64,000 bases of DNA from NCBI GenBank assembly GCA_013414765.1, contig CP058708.1:2165553-2229552 (forward strand), written 5' to 3'. The notes under the pieces were generated by a model. The model saw only the letters and a program-made list of their open reading frames with translations. It did not search any database and was not told the DNA's origin. Within the stretch, counting starts at the first letter, position 1; every line of letters begins with the position of its first letter. Origin of the DNA: Candidatus Accumulibacter cognatus (GTDB taxonomy: Bacteria; Pseudomonadota; Gammaproteobacteria; Burkholderiales; Rhodocyclaceae). Both the position numbers and the translations under genes were made by a program. Below are positions 43,652-52,148 of this stretch, in pieces.

Positions 43652-46144
43652 TTGGTGACGCCGGACCGCTTCTCACTGCGCTTCAAGCAACCTCCACACT
43701 CACGGTTACGCGGCATGGTAGGCGTCACCCTGGGTTTGCTATCGATCGTTCCCTTGCTGGATGTGGGAATTGTGTACCTTGAGAATCCACGCTTGAAGCA
43801 GCAGGCATTCGCGGATCTAAACGCCATCGCTGCCCTGAAGGCAGGTCAGATCGAAGCATGGCTGGACGAGCGACGTGCCGATGCAATCGTACTGGGCGCC
43901 AGTCCGGGTTTCATTGAAGATGCGGTACGGGTGGCGCGTGACGAGGATGCCGATGCACGACGGCGTCTAGTGGAACGTCTCGAAACGCTCAAGCGGGTGT
44001 ACGCTTACGACGGATTCATGGTGGTGGATGGTCGTGCCCAACAAATCTATGCCTTGGGCTTGCACGACCTCATTGCCGAGGCTCCTGTCCGGAAAGCGCT
44101 TCAGAGCGCATTTCTGACCAATCGAGTGACGATGACCGATCTGTATCGGAGTGAGCCGGGCCGCGTTCACCTGGACTGGGTGGTGCCGTTGGTGAAGGAA
44201 ATCGAAGGTGAGCGGAAAGTGGTTGGCGCGGTGATCCTTGATGCTCCGGTCGAACGCATCGTTTTCCCGTTGATCCAGAGCTGGCCGACGCCTAGCCCAA
44301 GCGCCGAGACGCTGCTGGTGCGCAAGGAGGGAGACACCGTCCTGTATCTCAATGAATTGCGCCATCGTATGGCAACGGCGCTGGAATTCAGTCAGTATCT
44401 CGATACTCCAGAGCTGCCGGCTGCCCGCGCCGTCCTGACCGATGCGGTGCAGGTCATGGAGGGGATGGACTACCGCGGGGTCGTGGTATTGGCTGCGACC
44501 CGCCCAGTCAAAGGTACGCCGTGGCATCTGGTGGCAAAAGTCGACCGTGACGAAGTATTGTCTCCGTTGCGGAACCTGTTGTTCTGGGTCAGCCTGGTCG
44601 CAAGCGCAACACTTGTGGTCGTTGCGCTCCTGATCATCCTGCTGTGGCGTCAGGAACTACGAACCCATGATCTCGAGCTGGCCAGCCAGGAGGTCGAGAA
44701 GGATCGCCTGCTCAGGTTCTTTTTTGATCTTCCCTTCGTCGGCATGACCATCCTTTCGACGGACAAGCTGCACTGGCTGCGCTGCAACAATCGTCTTTGC
44801 GAAATACTGGGTTATTCCCGCGAGGAACTGGTCGACCTGACCTGGACGCAGCTCATACATCGTGACGACTTCGCTACCGACTTGAGTCAGTTCGAGCGCG
44901 TCTCGAGCGGCGCGGCAAACGGCTTTCAGACGGACAGGCGCTTCCTGCGTAAAGATGGCAAAGTCATCAATGCGACGATCGATGTGCGGGCGGTTCGCCA
45001 GGAAGACGGCCACGTTGACTTCTACGTCGCGACCGTCCAGGATATTACCGCACGCCTGCAGGCCGAGGGTCTCGCACAGGAGGTGTTGGACAATGTCAAT
45101 CAGGGATTTGTCGTCTATGATTATGCTGCCAGGGTGGTAATCTGGAACCGATTCCTTGAGCGCGCTCTCGGGGTGCCGCGCGAGGCGGCGATCGGCAAGC
45201 ATCTCCACGAGTTGTTCCCGCAGGCGCGCCAGCACGGCCTGGAAGCTTACCTGATGCGCGCGTTGGCAGGCGAAATGTGCATGGCCGACGAGTTTCTGCC
45301 GCGCCTGCGTGGCACGACGGAACTTCTGGATGCCGAGGAAGCGAGGGCGCGTAGAGACGATCCACTTCTTCTCTGGACCCTATCCACCTATGCGCCGCAC
45401 CGGAACGCCAATGGTGACATCGATGGCGTCCTTGTGAACGTGGTCGATATGACTGCGCTCAAACACAGCCAGGATTCTCTAGTCGAATCCAACGAAAAGC
45501 TACGGCAGCTCACCCAGTACCTGGAGCGGGTACGGGAAGAAGAGCGGGTACGGATTGCGCGGGAGCTGCACGATGACCTCGGCAGTACGCTGACGGGTGT
45601 CAAATGGGCGGTTGCGATGGCCATCGATCGCGCTCAGGAGGCCGCACTGCCGAGTGACGAACAGTTGGTGTACGCGTCGCAATTGCTGGATTCGGCTGTG
45701 GATACGATGCGCCGCATCATCAGCGATTTGCGGCCGAGTGTCCTCGACCAGCTCGGGGTGTGGACAGCGATCGAGTGGTACGCTGGGCAGATTCAAGAGC
45801 GGACCGGACTACAATGCAAGGTTTCGATTGCTGACGAGGTTGCGGCAAGCAATGTCGATTCCGAGCGTGCCACGGCGTTGTTTCGCATCGTCCAGGAAGC
45901 GTTGACCAACGTCGTCCGCCATGCCCAGGCGTCGTCCGTCGAGATCGTTATCCATCGTGAAGCCAGCACCGTGATGATCCTCGTGGAGGATGACGGAGTA
46001 GGTATGGGCAACGAGGATCTGATCAAGGCCGAATCCTGGGGCCTGCTGGGTATCCGGGAACGTGCTGCCCGCTTTGGTGGCGACATCACGCTGTCGCGCG
46101 GCGTGAAGAAAGGAACGGTCATTGTTCTGCGCATGCCGGTTTGA
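43652..46144 (+). CDS. Membrane PAS-domain sensor histidine kinase, NarL/HisKA_3 type
   Basis: An 830-residue two-component sensor. TM1 at about 20-42 (LGLLSIVPLLDVGIVYL), a periplasmic cache-like sensor of about 260 residues, and TM2 at about 308-330 (VSLVASATLVVVALLIILLW). Two PAS domains follow (about 350-470 with LCEILGYSREELVDLTWTQL, and about 480-600). The dimerisation domain has RIARELHDDLGSTLTGVKWA with phospho-acceptor His640. The HATPase reads FRIVQEALTNVVRHAQASSV and VEDDGVGMGNEDL. The start is a TTG or the adjoining GTG, both near CGGAG. The cognate regulator gene follows after six bases. Confidence 0.93.
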   Translation: MVTPDRFSLRFKQPPHSRLRGMVGVTLGLLSIVPLLDVGIVYLENPRLKQQAFADLNAIAALKAGQIEAWLDERRADAIVLGASPGFIEDAVRVARDEDADARRRLVERLETLKRVYAYDGFMVVDGRAQQIYALGLHDLIAEAPVRKALQSAFLTNRVTMTDLYRSEPGRVHLDWVVPLVKEIEGERKVVGAVILDAPVERIVFPLIQSWPTPSPSAETLLVRKEGDTVLYLNELRHRMATALEFSQYLDTPELPAARAVLTDAVQVMEGMDYRGVVVLAATRPVKGTPWHLVAKVDRDEVLSPLRNLLFWVSLVASATLVVVALLIILLWRQELRTHDLELASQEVEKDRLLRFFFDLPFVGMTILSTDKLHWLRCNNRLCEILGYSREELVDLTWTQLIHRDDFATDLSQFERVSSGAANGFQTDRRFLRKDGKVINATIDVRAVRQEDGHVDFYVATVQDITARLQAEGLAQEVLDNVNQGFVVYDYAARVVIWNRFLERALGVPREAAIGKHLHELFPQARQHGLEAYLMRALAGEMCMADEFLPRLRGTTELLDAEEARARRDDPLLLWTLSTYAPHRNANGDIDGVLVNVVDMTALKHSQDSLVESNEKLRQLTQYLERVREEERVRIARELHDDLGSTLTGVKWAVAMAIDRAQEAALPSDEQLVYASQLLDSAVDTMRRIISDLRPSVLDQLGVWTAIEWYAGQIQERTGLQCKVSIADEVAASNVDSERATALFRIVQEALTNVVRHAQASSVEIVIHREASTVMILVEDDGVGMGNEDLIKAESWGLLGIRERAARFGGDITLSRGVKKGTVIVLRMPV

Positions 46145-46150
46145 AGGGCG

Positions 46151-46792
46151 ATGAACGGGCGCAAGCTCCAGATCGTGCTGGTTGATGACCACGCCGTGGT
46201 CCGCGGCGGTTTGCGGCTGCTGTTGGCGCAGGCGGGCGACATGGAGGTGGTGGGCGAAGCTGAGGACGCCGAACAGGCGATCCAACTGATCCGCCAGAGC
46301 GAATTCGATGTCGCGCTGGTCGATATCGGCTTACCCGGCAAGGGCGGCCTGGACCTATTGAAACAGATCAAGTCGGAGCGGCCGCGGATTGCCGTGCTGA
46401 TGCTCAGCATGTACGCTGAAGAGGTATATGCCGTGCGTGCGCTGAAAGCCGGCGCATCCGGCTACCTGACCAAGAACAGCCCTCCGGCCACGCTGCTTGC
46501 CGCGATACGCAAAGTCGCTGGCGGTGGCAAGCATGTGAGCCCGGCGCTGCTGGAGCGGTTGGCAGTCGAGGTGGGACGAGGCCGAAAATCCGCTTCTGAA
46601 GCACTCTCTGACCGGGAGATCGAAGTGCTACGGCGGATTGCCTCCGGCGAGAGTTTGAACCAGATTGCCGAGGCGTTGCACCTCAGTCCCAAGACGGTGA
46701 CTACGTATCGAGCCAGAATTGTCGAAAAGACCGGCCTGCCCAGCAATGCGGAACTCACGCGTTATGCCCTGGAAAAGGGCATGCTATCCTGA
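46151..46792 (+). CDS. NarL/FixJ-family response regulator
   Basis: DNA-binding partner of the histidine kinase just upstream (gap six bases). The 213 residues have a receiver domain with the acidic pair in IVLVDDHAVVRGG, phospho-acceptor Asp58 (VALVDIGLPGKGGL) and the Lys in YLTKNSP. A C-terminal LuxR-type helix-turn-helix follows (LSDREIEVLRRIASGESLNQ, IAEALHLSPKTVTTYRARI). All active residues are intact. Its target genes are unknown. Confidence 0.95.
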   Translation: MNGRKLQIVLVDDHAVVRGGLRLLLAQAGDMEVVGEAEDAEQAIQLIRQSEFDVALVDIGLPGKGGLDLLKQIKSERPRIAVLMLSMYAEEVYAVRALKAGASGYLTKNSPPATLLAAIRKVAGGGKHVSPALLERLAVEVGRGRKSASEALSDREIEVLRRIASGESLNQIAEALHLSPKTVTTYRARIVEKTGLPSNAELTRYALEKGMLS

Positions 46793-46838
46793 TCTGGTGT
46801 GGCCGAAAGCCAGCGCCAGAAGAGTCCTTGGCAGGTCG

Positions 46839-46873
46839 GAACCGACGATGCGACGCGTGCCCATCGTCGGTTC
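46839..46873. promoter_or_regulatory. Perfect 12-bp inverted repeat between regulator genes
   Basis: GAACCGACGATG and CATCGTCGGTTC flank an 11-base spacer, 46 bases after the NarL-type regulator stop. There is no T-run. It could be a strong mRNA hairpin closing the kinase-regulator transcript or a dimeric operator. The remaining gap to 47069 shows only the ribosome-binding site of the next gene. Confidence 0.5.
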
Positions 46874-47069
46874 GCGCGTGCAGGGCGATGGTATGTTGGC
46901 AATGTAGGGATTCCCCGACGGGTGCAGTATTGGCCATTGCTTACATGAAAATTACACTTGGTGCTGCTAGTCGATAGTTGATATGTGCGGGATGATACGG
47001 TTTGGGAATCGATTCGCGGGCAAGGGCGTTTCCTCTTGGCGCGGCTCGATCACCTCGGAGATTCTCGCC

Positions 47070-47519
47070 ATGGATGCCTGCGCATTGACCGCCCTGCAGG
47101 ACGGCCGCACCCGATTTCTTCTGGTGGACACGGACAATCTGTTTCTCGACGGTGTGGGAAGAGCGTTGCGAACGGACGACAAAATCGAGGTTGTGGCGAT
47201 TGCCCGATCCATTGAAGACGCCTACGATTGCACTGCGAAGCACCAGCCCGATGTGATCGTCGTCAGTTGGGGAAAGGCGTCGCGGGCTTTTGTGCATGCC
47301 GTGCTGGCGAACCCTTGCTCTGCCCACAGCAAGCCGCTGATCGTCATCGTGCTGCCCCGGGGAATGACCAGCATCCCCGGTTTGACGTCACTCAGTCTAT
47401 TGCCCAACGTCGCGCTGCTGGTACATGAGCAGGTCGAGAAGTTGCTGTTCCGGCACAGCTTGCCGAAAACCTTTGGGTTACTGACTGACACGTATTCCGG
47501 CAAAGGAAGTCCTGCCTGA
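47070..47519 (+). CDS. Degenerate receiver-domain protein without phospho-acceptor Asp
   Basis: A 149-residue protein with the fold pattern of a response-regulator receiver. The first strand and acidic pair are FLLVDTDNLFLDGVGRAL, the next VEVVAIARSIEDAYDCTAKH. At the position of the phospho-acceptor Asp it reads DVIVVSWGKASR, so Ser or Trp replaces Asp. No output domain follows. The chosen ATG has CGGAG nine bases upstream; a start 87 bases earlier is less likely. Located between two receiver genes, it may act as a phosphorylation-independent partner or be degenerating. Confidence 0.65.
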   Translation: MDACALTALQDGRTRFLLVDTDNLFLDGVGRALRTDDKIEVVAIARSIEDAYDCTAKHQPDVIVVSWGKASRAFVHAVLANPCSAHSKPLIVIVLPRGMTSIPGLTSLSLLPNVALLVHEQVEKLLFRHSLPKTFGLLTDTYSGKGSPA

Positions 47520-47616
47520 GTTGTGGGAAATCCCACGCTGTATGTGGGCCAGGCGCACGCTGCCCGGGAGGGTTTCTTTCAGCGCAGCCCCTTCGTCTTG
47601 TTTGTGACCGACCTTG

Positions 47617-48048
47617 ATGTTAACCCTGATCGTCGATGACTCAGCTCTTGTACGCCGCATGTTGCGCGAGATACTCGTGCAGATCGAAGGTACGGAGGTG
47701 GTGGGTGAATTCGACAGTCCCGCTCCAGCCATCGAAAGCATTCGAAGTCGTCCGCCGGACATCGTACTGCTCGATATTCAGCTTGCCAATGGCAGTGGTC
47801 TGGAGGTTCTACGCATCGTGAGAATGGAACATCCGAGTGTCAAAGTCATGGTATTCACGAACTTCTCGGAGTCCGTGTACCGCAAGCGATGCTTGGAAGC
47901 CGGAGCCTATGCCTTTTACGATAAGAAGAGCGATCTGCAGGTGCTCCGGCAGTCTCTGCATGGTCTTGCGTCGGCCGCTCGGGTCGAGTCAGGAGATGTT
48001 GATGTAAATCATCAGCATTCTTGGTGGGAAACCCGCAACATGGGCTAA
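47617..48048 (+). CDS. Single-domain CheY-like response regulator
   Basis: A 143-residue receiver. Acidic pair and start: LTLIVDDSALVRRMLREILV. Phospho-acceptor is Asp53 (IVLLDIQLANGSGL), the Thr/Ser strand is VKVMVFTNFSE and the Lys lies in AFYDKKSDL. No DNA-binding or enzymatic domain follows. The last codons run into the 21-bp tandem repeat, so its TAA stop is part of the repeat sequence GGGCTAACGG, and its C-terminal tail may be altered. It could relay signals from the kinase at 43652-46144. Confidence 0.88.
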   Translation: MLTLIVDDSALVRRMLREILVQIEGTEVVGEFDSPAPAIESIRSRPPDIVLLDIQLANGSGLEVLRIVRMEHPSVKVMVFTNFSESVYRKRCLEAGAYAFYDKKSDLQVLRQSLHGLASAARVESGDVDVNHQHSWWETRNMG

Positions 48049-48079
48049 CGGTTATGACACATGGGCTAACGGTTATAAC
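48038..48079. repeat. Tandem duplication of 21 bp at the edge of a dispersed repeat
   Basis: ACATGGGCTAACGGTTATGAC is followed directly by ACATGGGCTAACGGTTATAAC, one mismatch. The first unit contains the stop codon of the CheY-like gene, and the second unit forms the left edge of the dispersed repeat copy. It looks like duplication of the insertion junction. Confidence 0.9.
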
Positions 48080-48179
48080 TTTTCCAGGCATCTCCGATCA
48101 TGAAGTTCATGAACGTTTCCCTCTCCCCCGCAAGTGGAGAGGGGATATTCGTGAGTTGCTGACGTGTCTTTCACATTAA
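48066..48179. repeat. Dispersed repeat, full copy after the receiver genes
   Basis: 114 bp in plus orientation. It starts CTAACGGTTATAAC, runs through TTTCCAGGCATCTCCGATCA, TGAACGTTTCCCTCTCC and the hairpin partner GGAGAGGG, and ends TTCGTGAGTTGCTGACG then CTTTCACATTAA. The 8-bp stem CCCTCTCC/GGAGAGGG (48119-48143) is perfect. It aligns along its length with the inverse strand of 13512-13634. It is followed by about 275 bp (to 48456) that hold no gene but include a TTATCCACA sequence and a terminator-like hairpin. Confidence 0.87.
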
Positions 48180-48409
48180 ACAAGCCTACGTTGCTAACTT
48201 GGCTAGAAGGTTGTCGTCGACCCATCCGGGTGCCCATCCTGCCGAGATCATTCCTGCGTCGCCCAATATTCAGGCGGCAGAAAGTTTCCCTTAGCAAAGA
48301 ATGCCTTGCGGCAGCTCTCCACGCTCGACCCACAGCTTGCACACAGTGTTGTCCGTGCGTTTTCGGGATAACGAAAAGCGGCTTCCGACTTATCCACAGC
48401 CTCATGGGA

Positions 48410-48434
48410 AAGGCCGTCAAGCCTACGGCCTTTT
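48410..48434. terminator. Intrinsic terminator-like hairpin
   Basis: AAAGGCCGT-CAAGCCT-ACGGCCTTT is a 9-bp stem with T bases on one side and A bases on the other. It lies 23 bases beyond the stop of the minus-strand gamma carbonic anhydrase gene and probably ends that transcript. Confidence 0.55.
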
Positions 48435-48456
48435 CTCGCGCCGCGGAGAAAGGAGG

Positions 48457-48978
48457 CTACAGTGCCGCGAGTTCGCGCAGATAGCGCTGCCAGTTGGCTA
48501 CGTAGTGATCGGCGCTATGCTGCAGCCGAGCGACTTCTTCATCACTGAGCCGTCGGATCACCTTGCCGGGTGAGCCGACGATCAGCGAATGGTCTGCAAA
48601 GACCTTGCCTTCCGGGATCAGCGTGTTGGCGCCAACGATGCAGCCCTGGCCGATCACCGAACGGTTGAGCAGCACCGAACCGATACCGATCAGCGATCCA
48701 TCGCCGACGGTGCAGCCGTGCAGCATCACCAGGTGGCCGACGGTGACGTTGCGGCCGATCGTCAGTGGTACGCCTTCGTCAGTGTGGAGGACGGACTGGT
48801 CCTGGATATTGCTGTTTTCGCCGATCGTGATCGGGTCGTTGTCGCCACGCGCCGTTGCGTTCCACCAGATCGAGGCGTTTCTGGCCAGGCGGACGTCGCC
48901 GATCACGGTGGCATTGGGGGCGACCCAGCTTTGCGGGTCGATCTGGGGGCGCCGGGCGCCGAGGGTGTAGATGGGCAT
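48457..48978 (-). CDS. Gamma-class carbonic anhydrase family protein (YrdA-like)
   Basis: Left-handed beta-helix hexapeptide-repeat protein of 173 residues, starting MPIYTLGARRPQIDPQSWVA. Repeats run through about residues 15-130 (ATVIGDVRLARNASIWWNAT, RGDNDPITIGENSNIQDQSV, LHTDEGVPLTIGRNVTVGHL, VMLHGCTVGDGSLIGIGSVL). Zinc-type histidines are in LHTDEG, VGHLVMLHGC. The C-terminal helix reads ELAAL after ADHYVANWQRYLR. An upstream in-frame start would add an unrelated extension. Family members often lack measurable anhydrase activity, so the exact function is open. Confidence 0.92.
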   Translation of the reverse strand: MPIYTLGARRPQIDPQSWVAPNATVIGDVRLARNASIWWNATARGDNDPITIGENSNIQDQSVLHTDEGVPLTIGRNVTVGHLVMLHGCTVGDGSLIGIGSVLLNRSVIGQGCIVGANTLIPEGKVFADHSLIVGSPGKVIRRLSDEEVARLQHSADHYVANWQRYLRELAAL

Positions 48979-49027
48979 GGGAGAGAGTCTCGCTGAGTGG
49001 GCTGAAGAAAGATTGTAGCCTGTCGCG

Positions 49028-50248
49028 CTACTGATGGCGCAGCGCTTCGATCGGATCGAGGGCGGCGGCGCGGTGCGCCGGGTAATAACCGAAGAATATG
49101 CCGACTCCTGCGGCGACAGCGAAGGCCACCAGGATCGAGGCACCGGAGATGACGATCACCATGTCGGTCAGCGCATTGGTCAGCAGCGCGCCGCCGATGC
49201 CGAGAACAAGCCCGATCAGGCAGCCGGCGACCGAGATCATCAACGCTTCGAGCAAAAACTGCGCGAGGATGTCCCGCTGGCGCGCGCCGATTGCCATGCG
49301 GATGCCGATCTCGCGCGTGCGTTCGGTCACCGAGACGAGCATGATGTTCATGATCCCGATGCCCCCAACGAGCAGCGAAACCGATGCGATCGCGCCGAGC
49401 AGCACCGACATCACGCGTGTCGTCTCGGCCGCTGAGTCGGCCGCCGCGGCGAGGTTGCGCAGATAGAAATCGTTGTCCTGTCCTTCACGAATGCGATGGC
49501 GCTGGCGGAGCAGCGCGGTCATGCTCTTTTCGACCGCCGGCATCGCCTCGGCCGAAGTCGCCTGTACCATGATCAGGCGCACCGAGCCCGGAAAGGGATT
49601 GCCGAAGACCTTGCGCTGCGCGGTGGTCAGCGGAATGATCACGGTGTCGTCCTGATCGCGGCCGTCGAGGTTCTGCCCTTTCTTGCCGAGCACGCCGACG
49701 ATCACGAAAGGGCTCTGTCGGATGCGGATGGTCTTGCCGAGCGGGTCGTCGCTTCCGAACAGATTGTCGACGGCGGTCTGGCCGATCAGCGCTACCCGTG
49801 TCGCCGCGCGCACATCCGAGTCGCCGAAGGGGTAACCGCTGACGATCGTCCACGCGCGCGCATCGAGATACGGCGGCGTCGTGCCGACCACCGTCGCACT
49901 CCAGTTGTTCGCGCCATAGACCAGTTGCTGCGTGCCCTGTTGTACCGGTGCAACATTGCTGACACCGTCCAGTTCGGCGATCGCTTCGGCGTCGGCGACA
50001 GTCAGTGTCGGGCCGCCCCCGCCCCCGCTGCGCAGTCCTCCGGCACTCGTCGAGCCGGAAATCAGGATGTACAGATTGCTGCCCATGCTGCTGATGGTCT
50101 GCGCTACGGCGTACTGCGCACCTTGGCCGATGGCCATCATCAGCACTACCGAACCAACGCCGATGACCATTCCGAGCATCGTCAGCATGCTGCGCATGCG
50201 GTTCGCGCCCATCGCCTGCCAGGCTTCGCCGAGCATTGCTTTCAGCAT
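49028..50248 (-). CDS. MacB-type ABC transporter permease
   Basis: Inner-membrane mechanotransmission-type permease of 406 residues. TM1 near residues 20-42 (MLTMLGMVIGVGSVVLMMAI), a large periplasmic MacB_PCD domain (about 45-270; SSMGSNLYILISG, TRVALIGQTAVDNLFGSDDP), then three TM segments in the FtsX-like domain (GAIASVSLLVGGIGIMNIML, VTERTREIGIRMAIGAR, LVAFAVAAGVGIFFGYYPAH). Its start overlaps the end of the ATPase gene by seven bases. Unlike E. coli MacB, ATPase and permease are separate proteins. Confidence 0.93.
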   Translation of the reverse strand: MLKAMLGEAWQAMGANRMRSMLTMLGMVIGVGSVVLMMAIGQGAQYAVAQTISSMGSNLYILISGSTSAGGLRSGGGGGPTLTVADAEAIAELDGVSNVAPVQQGTQQLVYGANNWSATVVGTTPPYLDARAWTIVSGYPFGDSDVRAATRVALIGQTAVDNLFGSDDPLGKTIRIRQSPFVIVGVLGKKGQNLDGRDQDDTVIIPLTTAQRKVFGNPFPGSVRLIMVQATSAEAMPAVEKSMTALLRQRHRIREGQDNDFYLRNLAAAADSAAETTRVMSVLLGAIASVSLLVGGIGIMNIMLVSVTERTREIGIRMAIGARQRDILAQFLLEALMISVAGCLIGLVLGIGGALLTNALTDMVIVISGASILVAFAVAAGVGIFFGYYPAHRAAALDPIEALRHQ

Positions 50249-50952
50249 GCGGAGAGCACTCTGGGGGGCGTCGGCTGGTCACTGACCAGGTGTCCATCAC
50301 GAAAACGCACTTGTCGCGCGGCGTATGCGGCAATGTCCGGCTCGTGGGTCACCAGCACGATGCTGATCCCTTCACGGTTGAGGGCCGTGAACAGCGCCAT
50401 GATCTCTTCGCTGGTATGGCTGTCGAGGTTGCCGGTCGGTTCGTCGGCCAGAATCAGTTGCGGCGAGTTGATCAGCGCGCGTGCAATTGCCACGCGCTGC
50501 TGTTGTCCGCCCGAGATGCGGCTCGGCAACGCCTCGGCGTAATCGCCGAGGCCAACCCGGGCCAGCTCGTGCTGCGCACGCTGTCGCCGCTGCTCGCGCT
50601 CGATGCCGGTATAGACCAGCGGCAGGGCGACATTGTCGGCCAGGGTCATCCGCGGCAGCAGGTTGAAACCCTGGAAGACGAAGCCGATACTTCGGTTCCG
50701 GAGTTGCGCGAGTTCGTCCTTGCTCAACTGCGCGACCTTGCGGCCGACCAGGAAGTAGTCGCCGCTGCTCGGCGTATCGAGGCAGCCGAGCAGGTTCATG
50801 AAGGTCGACTTGCCCGACCCCGAGGGGCCCATGATCGCCACGAATTCACCCGCCTCGATGCAAAGATCGACTTCCCGCAACGCCGGGAAGAGTCCGGCCG
50901 CGGTTTTGTAGGACTTGCCGAGACCGACGACGCGAATGACCGCCTCGGTCAT
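50242..50952 (-). CDS. MacB/LolD-type ABC transporter ATPase
   Basis: A 236-residue ATP-binding subunit. Walker A GPSGSGKSTFMNLLG (near residue 40), Q-loop VFQGFNLLPRMTLADNVALP, ABC signature RISGGQQQRVAIARAL, Walker B LILADEPTGNLDS and the switch His in VLVTHEPDIAAYA. The HTSEEIM pattern is typical of the MacB/LolD group. Its ATG overlaps the stop of the adaptor gene in TGATG, so translation is coupled. Confidence 0.95.
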   Translation of the reverse strand: MTEAVIRVVGLGKSYKTAAGLFPALREVDLCIEAGEFVAIMGPSGSGKSTFMNLLGCLDTPSSGDYFLVGRKVAQLSKDELAQLRNRSIGFVFQGFNLLPRMTLADNVALPLVYTGIEREQRRQRAQHELARVGLGDYAEALPSRISGGQQQRVAIARALINSPQLILADEPTGNLDSHTSEEIMALFTALNREGISIVLVTHEPDIAAYAARQVRFRDGHLVSDQPTPPRVLSAC

Positions 50953-52148
50953 CAGAACAGTCTCATCCCTACACTGCTCGGCTTGCCGTTGCTGCTGGCG
51001 ACATTCTCGCCGGTGACGACGATGTCGCCGACCTTGAGATCGCCGCCGAGCACTTCGGTGTTGCGATTGTCGGTGATCCCGAGCGATACGCTAAGCGCTT
51101 TGAGTTCGCCATTCTCGACGCGGTATACCGTGCCGCTGGCCGTGTCGCGTTTCCTGCCCTTGCCCTTGCTCTCCCCGCTGCTTTCGCTCGCCGTTTTCTG
51201 TTTGGCGGGCGTGCGCTCGCTGTCGCTGCTCTCGCTGGGTTTGAAACGCAGCGCCGCGTTGGGTACCAGCAGGACATCCTGGCGGCTGGCGACACCGATG
51301 CTGACGTAGGCGGTCATGCCGGGCAGCAGGATCTGTTCGGGATTGGAGAGCGAAACACGCACATTGTAGGTGACGACGTTCTGCTGCGTCGTCGGATTGA
51401 GACGAATCTGCTGCACTTCGCCCTGGAAACTGCGGTTCGGGAAGGCGTCGACGGTGAAACGCACCTTCTGTCCTTCGCGGATCTTGCCGATGTCGGCCTC
51501 GGCAAAACTCGAGTCGATGCGCATTTCCGAGAGGTCCTGCGCGATCTTGATCAAGGTGGGCGTCTGCAGGCTGGCAGCGACCGTCTGCCCGAGGTCGACA
51601 ACGCGGTCGACGACGATGCCCGACACCGGCGAGCGGATCGTCGTGTAATGGAGGTTGACCTGATCCTTGTCGGCGGCGGCTTTCGCCTGGGCGAGTTGCG
51701 CCTCGCTCGAGCGTCGCGTCTGGATGGCCTGTTCGAGTTCCTGCCGGGAGACATATTCCTGTTCGAACAGGGCTTTCATCCGTGCTTCGCTGGCGCGCGC
51801 CAGGTCGAGCGCGGCGGCGACATTCTGCACGTTGGCCGCCGATTGACGGGCCTGAGCTGCGAGCAGCGAGTCGTCGAGTTCGAGCAATGCCTGGCCTTTC
51901 TCGACCTTGTCGTTGAAGTCGACATAGAGCTTGGTGACCGTCCCGGAGACCTGCGTGCCGACACTGACCAGTACGATCGGGTTGAGCGTGCCGTTAGCCG
52001 AGACGGTCTGGGTGACATCTCCTCTTTCGATGGCCTGCAGTTTGTAGCGCTGTTCGAGCGACTGGCTGTTACTCTGGCGATACCAGTACATACCGCCAGC
52101 AGCGAGTGCAAAGAGGAGAAGGGCGAAGAGGCGGCGCGAGTGCTTCAT
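50952..52148 (-). CDS. MacA-like periplasmic adaptor (membrane fusion protein)
   Basis: Bridges the inner-membrane ABC pump and the outer-membrane channel. The 398 residues start MKHSRRLFALLLFALAAGGM, a membrane anchor. A barrel/lipoyl half-motif follows (VSANGTLNPIVLVSVGTQVS, GTVTKLYVDFNDKVEKGQAL), then a coiled-coil hairpin (about 95-175) and the second lipoyl half (IRSPVSGIVVDRVVDLGQTV). A low-complexity Ser/Lys insertion (ESSDSERTPAKQKTASESSG) sits in the C-terminal domain. The start ATGA overlaps the TolC-like gene. A frame extending 450 bases upstream lies wholly inside that gene and is not used. Confidence 0.94.
   Translation of the reverse strand: MKHSRRLFALLLFALAAGGMYWYRQSNSQSLEQRYKLQAIERGDVTQTVSANGTLNPIVLVSVGTQVSGTVTKLYVDFNDKVEKGQALLELDDSLLAAQARQSAANVQNVAAALDLARASEARMKALFEQEYVSRQELEQAIQTRRSSEAQLAQAKAAADKDQVNLHYTTIRSPVSGIVVDRVVDLGQTVAASLQTPTLIKIAQDLSEMRIDSSFAEADIGKIREGQKVRFTVDAFPNRSFQGEVQQIRLNPTTQQNVVTYNVRVSLSNPEQILLPGMTAYVSIGVASRQDVLLVPNAALRFKPSESSDSERTPAKQKTASESSGESKGKGRKRDTASGTVYRVENGELKALSVSLGITDNRNTEVLGGDLKVGDIVVTGENVASSNGKPSSVGMRLF

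Noticed and set aside
48391-48399. TTATCCACA, a perfect DnaA-box sequence in the 48.2-48.4 kb gap
   Set aside because: Only one box is seen, with no AT-rich unwinding element and no dnaA, dnaN, parAB or gyrB nearby; chance or a minor DnaA site is more likely than an origin.
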